Assembly: GCA_016711295.1 (NCBI GenBank)
Contig: JADJTE010000009.1
Span: 124,001-188,000 of the forward strand
Reading direction: 5' to 3'
Length of the DNA: 64,000 bases
Origin: Sphingobacteriales bacterium
Lineage (GTDB): Bacteria; Bacteroidota; Bacteroidia; Chitinophagales; UBA2359
The notes below the pieces were generated by a model. That model was not told the DNA's origin. It saw only the letters and a program-made list of their open reading frames with translations, and made no database searches. Both the position numbers and the translations under genes were made by a program. This document shows positions 57,335 to 64,000 of this stretch, piece by piece. Each line of letters opens with the position of its first letter. The stretch's first letter is position 1.

Positions 57335-60300
57335 ATGAACCGCTATCCGGGCATACAACCATTTAGGGCAGATGATAGTTTGCTGTTTTGCGGTCGCGAC
57401 CGCGAGATAAAAGACTTATCGCAACTAATAGCCCTCAACCGCCTGACGGTATTGTTTGGCAAATCGGGCATTGGCAAATCGTCATTGCTACAAGCAGGCG
57501 TTGCCCCTCTGTTAGAGCATTGGTCGCTGCGCCCGCTATTTATACGACTCAGCAAGCGCGACCTAAGCCCCGACCGTCAAGTAGCCGATTTTTTGCACCT
57601 CAACTTCCGCGTCCAATCGGCAGATGAGGCAGGAATTGACGCGGCGAATTGGTGGGAGCTGTTTCAGCAACTCAACGGCGACAACAAGCACGTACCTATC
57701 GTAATATTCGACCAGTTCGAAGAGTTATTTACGCTCTACACCACTCACCAAAGGCAAACTTTTATCGCCCAATTAGCCGATTTAGCTAATGGGCGTGTGC
57801 CGCAGTACGTGCGCCAAAAAATCCTGTCCGACCTACAAGCCAACCCCAATTTGTCGGTTGATGAAATAGCCCGCCGCGAAGCCGCGCCATCGCTGCGCAT
57901 CGTGTTGTCTATCCGCTCCGATTTTTTATACCTCCTCGACCGCCTTTCTAACCATATACCCGCCATCTTGCGCTGCCGCTACGAGCTACTGCCGCTCTCT
58001 GCTGTCCAAGCCAAAGATGCTATTGTATTGCCCGCCCAACACGACATAGCAAAATTTAGTTGCCCGCCTTTTGCTTATAGCGACGCTGCCTTGCAAAACA
58101 TCTTGCAAACCCTATCAGGCAAGCATAATGCTAATGCCGCCGAACAACTCGACCACGCAGCACCTATCCAAAATGCCGAAATAGAGGCATTTCAATTGCA
58201 ATTATTATGTAGTTATATCGAGCAAAAAGTAAGAGAAAAAACAGCAGGACACCCTCCTACCCCACCCTATACCGTACAACCCGATTTGTATGGCGGCACG
58301 GCGGGTATCGCCAATATATTGAGCGATTTTTACCAAAAAACCCTTGCTAATTTTGACCATCCTGAACCTAATAGCACCCAAGGCGGCAAAACACTGCGAA
58401 CGCGGGTGCAAGAAATGATAGAAGATGCCCTGCTCAATAAAGGACGACGCATTTTGCAAGCCCAAGATTATTTGTGCGAAACATATCACCTAAGCCCCGA
58501 TATACTCGCTCAATTAACCGATTTGCGCTTGCTGCGCAAAGAAAATTACAAAAACGCCCACTACTACGAAATCAGCCACGATACCTTGGTTTGCGCCCAT
58601 CGAAGCGTTTCGCCAAGTGCGGAAAGCCGCCGAACAACGCCGCCGCGACACCGAAGAGAAAACACGCCTACAAGCCGAGCGCGATGCCGCCCAACGCGCC
58701 CTGCACCAAGAACGTCGCCGAAAAGCCGTATTGGGCATTTTGCTCGCCGCTGCCTTGGTAGCTCTGGGTATCGCTTGGTGGTCGTGGCAAAATGCGCAAC
58801 AAAAAGAACGCGAAGCCCAAGCCAATTACAACGCTTCGCAAGCCATTATATACCGCTATAACACGACCAAAGCCCTACAATACGTCCATACCGCCTACGA
58901 AAACAAACCCACACCGCTTACACTAAGCGCGTATTGGCAAAGCCGCTATGCCTACGAATGGCAATGGCGCGATAGCACCTATTACCCACCCTACTATGAC
59001 GAATATCAACTAAGCCCCTCCGCCGCTGTCGCAAGCAACGAAACTACTTGGGCTATATCAGCAGACGGGAAAACAATAGCCCACCTCGAACCCAATGGGC
59101 AAATACGGATAGAAATAGGCAACAAAACCGTTTGGATTATAACACCAAGTACAAACATAAGCACAAAAACCCAACAAAATGTCGGTATTATTGCCCTAAG
59201 TCCGCAAGGCGATAAATTAGCCCTTACGCGCGGCAATACCGCTTATATTTATGATATAAAAAACAAAACAAAATTATCTGATTTACAGCATACTTACCAA
59301 CCCGGCACTGGTGGTCGGTCGCCTCAAGTGATGAGCCTCGCCTTTTCGCCCGATGCGCAATATTTGATGACAGACGTAAGCAATAACCATCAATATTTAT
59401 GGCGGGTAGATAAGAGCGAAAAAATAGACAGCTTTGAGAACAAGAGCATGTATCTACAAGGCCCGTCTCCCATGCTGCGCACTCAATTTTCGCCCGATAG
59501 CCGCTACCTCATCGTCTTGCCCAACGATAGCACCTTGTCCGTTTATGACCTAAGCACCCGACAATTGCGCCCCATCATCAACAGCAAGCAAGTAAGGCAA
59601 CAAGATAAAGTGCCAAGCCGCGAAATTATCGCTATCAATAGTTTGGCATTTTCGCCTTCGGGCAAACAAATAGCTGTCTTGATGAGCAGCCAACGACAAA
59701 AAGGCATTATTCCCCAATATGCCCAAGTATTTGTTTGTACGACAAACCCTGCGCAAAACAGCAAACCTCTTCTACTCAAAATACCTAATAAAAGTACTAT
59801 TGTAGCGTTTTTGGACGAACAAGCCGTAGTGACGGGCGACGACAAAGGTTATGTCTATTGCCACAATGCCCAAAACGGCAAATTGCAGTGCCAATGGCAA
59901 GCCCATACCCAAGCTATCAGCGACCTCGATACAGACTCGCAAGGGCGATATGTGCTGACCGCCGCCGCCGCCCAGCCCGCCTCAGTACAAGATGCCGAAC
60001 CCCAATTGCCGACACAACACAGCAAGGACTGCGTTATGCCAAAAGCCTATCCTGCTATCTGGGAAATAAACCCCACCCGCACAACCGCCATACACACCAT
60101 TACTCTATACGGCTCGGACGATGAACAGGTGAACCGCGCTTATTTTAATGGCTACAATCAAGTAGTAACTCAATTTAATCATAACCGCGCAAGGCTCTGG
60201 CACCTAAACGAAAACCGCCCTATAACAACGCAAAACAAAAACAAAACGATATCACAGAGCATTTGGCTGCCCGACCAAGCTATCATAGGGCAATTGCGTA

Positions 60301-61149
60301 CGACTCGCTTGTATGGAGTAAGCCCAAGCAAATAAAACTGCCTACTTGGGCCACCATACCCAATTTGCAAAGCGTCGCCTTTGCTGCCTCCTACGTCCTG
60401 ACCCGCGCTAAGGTGGGCAACACAATGCACTTCTCCTACTACAAAGGCAGCGAAACGCAAGCCATAGCACAATGGACGCTCAACACGAATAGCATGAACA
60501 AAATGTATCTATCGGCAGACGGGCATTATGCACTGCTCGACAACGGCAATAGCGATTTATGGCTATACGAAGCAAGTACGGGCACTTTAATTGCCCAAAA
60601 ACAATGGAATAGCGATGCCACTATCGCGCCCGTATCCCAAAACGGCAAACAATTTGGCGTATTGCTGCCTGCTGAGGTAACAAGCCAATCTTCTAATGGC
60701 GAAACTCGCCAAGCATATAGTTTAGAATTATATGAATGCAAGAAAAACAAGTACAAAAAACGCTTTTGCTGCCCAAAAGTTCCCTCACACCTTTCGTCGC
60801 GCTATGGACAAATGCACAAAAAGGTACAAATGCAAAGGGTGCAGTCGCCATAGGAAGCGATATAGCCTTGCTCGATGTCCAATACCGCCCTATTGAACCT
60901 TATCTATTCGGTCATAGCGGCAGCATCAAGGGTTTGAGCGTATCACCCGACGAGCGTTTTCTCCTATCTTATGCCGACGACGCAACGGTGCGCGTATGGG
61001 ATATAGGCACTGGCGTATGTGCGCACGTATTTCATACTGCCGCCGCCGTAGAACATGCCTATATAACACCCGACGGACGCTATTTGGTAGCAGACGACGC
61101 GGCAGGAAAAAGCTCAGTATGGAATCTATTGCCCCATATTGAACCATGA
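57335..61149 (+). CDS. nSTAND1-type ATPase with transmembrane helix and WD40 propeller, frameshifted
   Basis: About 1,270 residues. The N-terminal nSTAND NTPase starts with the family signature RYPGIQPFRADDSLLFCGRDREI. Walker A is GKSGIGKSS (42-50), Walker B PIVIFDQFEELF (121-132), and sensor-like LSIRSDFLYLL follows. A winged-helix-type segment ends in YYEISHDTLV, then come a long Arg/Glu coiled coil and a transmembrane helix (AVLGILLAAALVALGIAWWSW). The C-terminal half is WD40-type repeats (LAFSPDAQYLM, LAFSPSGKQIAVL, LSVSPDERFLL, ATVRVWDIG). Breaks lie near 58590, 60300 and 60735. STAND proteins assemble on ligand sensing; no separate effector domain is visible at the N-terminus. The two lectin-like genes follow on the same strand. 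Confidence 0.87.
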
Positions 61150-61264
61150 ACAAGCAATAATGGAAAATATTTTGTGGGTTTATTAAACTTTTTGTCTAAG
61201 AAAGCTATCCTATAAACAAGCCTATTTTCATTCCTTGTTTTTTTACCCAAATTCACTTTACTCC

Positions 61265-62644
61265 ATGAAACCTCCCTCCGTAAATGCCGCCACATTCCTC
61301 CTTACTTTATTGTGTTTGACCGATATTTGGGCGCAACCAAGTGTTTTTGACCGACAACGCATTCATTCAAACCAAATTAATGAAGCGGCAGTTAGCACTA
61401 AGGTGTATCTATTCCCGCTCGAATCGGGTGTATATCGCATCGAATTTGGAAACTATGCCCTGCAACAAGTAGCCAGCAAGGAAGCCGTCAAATTGGCAAT
61501 AGCTAATTCGGTCAACTCGTACCAACATTGGATTTTTACCCAAAACGGCAATAATACCTATACCATTTCTAATTTTGAAAGCGGGCGTTGCCTAAGCCAC
61601 GATGCTGCTACGGGCAAGCTACAAACCACTTCTTGCCAAGGCAACGACGACCAACAATGGCTACTAAAAGGTAACAAGGGTAATTTCTCGCTCCAAAACA
61701 AAGCCACTAAACAGTATATATTGTTGTATAGCCCGACTTCTGACAAGAATTCACCTGTGAATAATGGTAGCTGGCACCGACTACTATTAGCCCCAAAACT
61801 CAAAATGACCGAATCGGGCAAAAATGTGTCCTACCAAATCGAGAAACAACCCTGCGATGTACCGCTAAAAGCTAAAACACTACGCGAAAAAGGCAATATA
61901 GCTGTATTGCGCCCTGATTTTAAAGTATTTTTGTTCGAAAACATATCTATATTTAACGACAATACGATTAAAACCATACAGCAGCGAGCAGAGTACGACG
62001 AGGAATCCTTCGGCAATAATAACCATTTGTCCGTTTCAGCCCCAGAAGCAGAGGTAGAGGCACTCAACAAGCGTTGGAATGCCTTGAAAGAAGCAATAGA
62101 TAATGCCTCAAGCGATATTCGCTATTATCTCGACATTGATATTGCCCTAATAAAAGATATTACGCCCTCTGCCTTAGCTACCCTCAATGCCGAGATGAGC
62201 AAAATAGAACCACTCGTAGCCTTAGACCATCTCGACGGTACACAAATAGCCACGGTTGTTCAATCAGCGCGTACAATAGAATCATTGCTCAACGATACTA
62301 CCAAAGTAATAAAGATAATACGTTATGAAAAAATGCATTTATCACACCGCACCTTGCGCTTTTCAGCTCTTACGAGCAGCGGAGCAGCACTCAACAATGT
62401 GAAGTTCTATGTGATGACCAGACAACAATTTATCCAAAATGCGGAATTTATTTGTAATTACTATATTTGCCAAACCAACACCTTAGCCCTTGCTTCTGAA
62501 TTGGCCGATAGCAGTAGCGCATTCATAGACAACCAATACTATCACGCCTTTGCTGTCCAACCACGCAACAATGATATAGACGAGATAGTGGGCTATGCCT
62601 TAGTACCACCTATCGTTACATTGGTTAGCATAAGAGTCGATTAA
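61265..62644 (+). CDS. Secreted ricin-lectin-like protein, paralogue 1
   Basis: 459 residues. Signal peptide MKPPSVNAATFLLTLLCLTD with cleavage near WAQ. A ricin-B-like beta-trefoil segment (about 50-180) has QxW motifs QHW (87-89) and QQW (130-132) with FESGRCLSHDAATGKLQT, typical of carbohydrate-binding trefoils. The C-terminal ~250 residues are unrecognised: an acidic helical part (EVEALNKRWNALKEAIDNAS) followed by a beta-rich end with two nearby Cys (CNYYICQ). No T9SS sorting domain is visible. About 115 bp after the nSTAND stop; no promoter consensus is seen, so cotranscription is possible. A near copy follows immediately. Confidence 0.75.
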   Translation: MKPPSVNAATFLLTLLCLTDIWAQPSVFDRQRIHSNQINEAAVSTKVYLFPLESGVYRIEFGNYALQQVASKEAVKLAIANSVNSYQHWIFTQNGNNTYTISNFESGRCLSHDAATGKLQTTSCQGNDDQQWLLKGNKGNFSLQNKATKQYILLYSPTSDKNSPVNNGSWHRLLLAPKLKMTESGKNVSYQIEKQPCDVPLKAKTLREKGNIAVLRPDFKVFLFENISIFNDNTIKTIQQRAEYDEESFGNNNHLSVSAPEAEVEALNKRWNALKEAIDNASSDIRYYLDIDIALIKDITPSALATLNAEMSKIEPLVALDHLDGTQIATVVQSARTIESLLNDTTKVIKIIRYEKMHLSHRTLRFSALTSSGAALNNVKFYVMTRQQFIQNAEFICNYYICQTNTLALASELADSSSAFIDNQYYHAFAVQPRNNDIDEIVGYALVPPIVTLVSIRVD

Positions 62645-62777
62645 TTACCGACACCTTATAACAATATCTTTGTCAAAATCTCATAACTAATTGATTGTCA
62701 ATATTTTATAAAATAATGCAATTATTTGATTATCCGATATTTGCGCGAAAATGGCAGCGATATATGTTTTCATTCCT

Positions 62778-62785
62778 TATTTTTG
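62778..62785 (+). promoter_or_regulatory. -7 element TATTTTTG for lectin paralogue 2
   Basis: Consensus TAnnTTTG 20 bp before ATG 62806. The same position in paralogue 1 is degenerate (TTGTTTTTTTA). Confidence 0.45.
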
Positions 62786-62805
62786 ACCCAAACCCACTTT
62801 ACTCC

Positions 62806-64000
62806 ATGAAACCTCCCTCCGTAAATGCCGCCGCATTTCTCCTTACTTTATTGTGTTTGACCAATGTTTGGGCGCAACCAAGTGTTTTTGACCGACAACG
62901 CATTCATTCAAGCCAAATTAATAAGGCGGCAATTAGCACTAAGGCGTATCTATCCCCGCTCGAATCGGGTGTATATCGCATCGAATTTAGCGGCAATACG
63001 CGCAGCGGAAACCGTGCCATGCAGCAAATACCCAATAGCGAAGCCGTCAAATCGGCAATGGCTAATTCGGCAGATTCATATCAGCATTGGATTTTTACCC
63101 AAAACGGCAATAATACCTATACCATTTCTAATTTTGAAAGCGGGCGTTGCCTAAGCCACGATGCTGCTACGGGCAAGCTACAAACCACTTCTTGCCAAGG
63201 CAACGACGACCAACAATGGCTACTAAGAGGTAGCGCGGGCAATCTTTCGCTCCAAAACAAAGCCACCCAACAATTTGTATCGCTGCGCATCGCATCTTTC
63301 GACAATAGTGCCGAAAGGTTGGATAATAGCACTGTCCGCCGCGCTGCACAACGCCTCTTGTTCGCAATGGTCGAATCGGGCGAGAACGCAAAATGCCTTA
63401 TCGAGAAACAGCCCTGCGACGTGCCACTAAAACCCAAAACGCTGCGACAAGAGGGCAATATCGCGGTATTGCGCCCTAATATCGGTCATATTTCTGACCG
63501 AAAATATAGCATTGAGCAAACAGAACAAATATTTGTTTGAAAAATACAGCAACGAAAAATGTACGACGAAGAGCCTATCGACACCAATCCTTTTGGCAAT
63601 GGCTTGCAAAACCCCGCATCAGACGAAGAAAGAGAAGCACTCCAATTGCGATTAAATACCCTACGCAAGGCAATCGATAATTCGTCGGGCGATATTCGGT
63701 ATTACCTGAACACTAAAGGGCTTTTGGGCGATAGCTACGGTAGTGCCATTAGCATACAAGCCATTACGCGCCCCGCCTTAGCTACCCTCAATGCCGAACT
63801 CGACCAAATAGCACCGCTCATAGCTGTTCCTACGCTGTGCAAAGAACAAATAGCCATAGTTACCCAATCGTCGCGTGCAATATGCACGCTACTCGAAGAT
63901 ACGACTAAGACATCCTGTAATATGTTCTATTATTCGTCCTACGGAACACGCACCTTGCGTTTTTTGGCTATTACGAGCAGCGGTTCTTCGCTCAACAATG
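62806..64000 (+). CDS. Secreted ricin-lectin-like protein, paralogue 2, in-frame stop, right end outside window
   Basis: Start ATG 62806; the first ~60 bp and the 30 bp before the start are almost identical to paralogue 1. Same order: signal peptide, QHW and QQW ricin-type trefoil, then EKQPCDVPLKPKTLR. An in-frame TGA at 63538-63540 follows IEQTEQIFV, yet the same frame continues to the window end with clear homology to paralogue 1 (KIQQRKMYDEEP, RLNTLRKAIDNSSGDIRYYL, ALATLNAELDQIAPL, RTLRFLAITSSGSSLNN). So either a nonsense mutation or a pair of indels around TTTGTTTGAAAAA. Trefoil-only protein if the stop is real. Confidence 0.75.

Noticed and set aside
57335..61149. Assignment as an Avs-type antiphage system
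   Set aside because: No N-terminal effector domain, no defence genes nearby, and the membrane helix plus WD40 layout is common in Bacteroidota without a defence role.
62695..62805. Longer N-terminus for lectin paralogue 2
   Set aside because: The extension is not hydrophobic in the right place and would hide the signal peptide that is identical to that of paralogue 1 at 62806.
1..64000. Phase variation or programmed frameshifting as the reason for the breaks
   Set aside because: Breaks hit essential and unrelated genes alike, in short runs, often as cancelling pairs; no slippery-site plus structure pattern is shared.

Overview
The window looks like a Bacteroidota chromosome, probably a free-living Saprospiria/Chitinophagales-type organism (the class-level placement is inference). 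The evidence is a bifunctional LpxC-FabZ fusion, type IX secretion (T9SS) sorting domains, SBBP/PKD-type surface proteins, an Omp28-like protein, and many copies of the Bacteroidota -7 promoter element TAnnTTTG just upstream of start codons. GC content is moderate and genes lie on both strands in short operons. The most pervasive property is broken reading frames. More than 30 single-base indels, many in short A or T runs, split about 20 otherwise well-conserved genes, including housekeeping ones (lpxC-fabZ, SurA-like PPIase, HD hydrolase, PrsW). I read this as uncorrected long-read assembly error, not mass pseudogenisation. Genes are therefore reported as whole loci with the break positions named.

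Layout. 1-9.9 kb: a secreted SBBP/PKD protein that runs off the left edge, then YtxH, a holin-like membrane protein, xseB, a large solenoid protein, a DUF937-like protein, gpsA running into an intergenic repeat, a BioD-like/DRTGG protein and a sodium:solute symporter. 9.9-11.3 kb is a repeat-rich gap. 11.3-23.3 kb: SurA-like isomerase, L,D-transpeptidase, T9SS protein, scpB, PrsW protease, fatty-acid desaturase, sugar nucleotidyltransferase, esterase, lpxC-fabZ and lpxA. 23.3-32.6 kb: a paralogue of the solenoid protein, small hypotheticals, WG-repeat lipoprotein, TetR regulator with a PlsC-like acyltransferase, and a large secreted phosphatase/LamG protein. 31-46 kb is mostly minus strand: tyrosine phosphatase, hemF with an internal deletion, a transposase scrap, an HzsA-like secreted protein with a probable c-type haem site, a desaturase, a giant alpha-2-macroglobulin lipoprotein, an HD phosphohydrolase and lptB. 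46-57 kb: Omp28-like T9SS protein, coaD, a YbjN protein, cyclophilin, a sterol-desaturase-family protein, a T9SS esterase, a metzincin, tRNA-Arg(TCG) and a glycosyltransferase. 57.3-64 kb: an nSTAND ATPase with a membrane helix and WD40 propeller, followed by two tandem secreted ricin-lectin-like paralogues.

The most interesting structure not explained by genes is a ~113-bp non-coding mobile element (six full copies, one half copy, one lone end). It has perfect 12-bp terminal inverted repeats beginning GTAAC, 8-bp target duplications at several copies, and a G-quadruplex-type motif inside. The ends and duplication length suggest mobilisation by an IS66-type transposase, which is not present in the window. 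Second in interest is the nSTAND/WD40/lectin cluster at the right edge, and third the haem motif hidden by two compensating indels in the HzsA-like protein.

Functionally the window mixes envelope biogenesis (LpxC-FabZ, LpxA, LptB, L,D-transpeptidase, desaturases, acyltransferases), periplasmic folding and defence (PPIases, alpha-2-macroglobulin), secreted T9SS cargo and core metabolism (GpsA, CoaD, HemF). No phage, plasmid, CRISPR or rRNA operon was seen.
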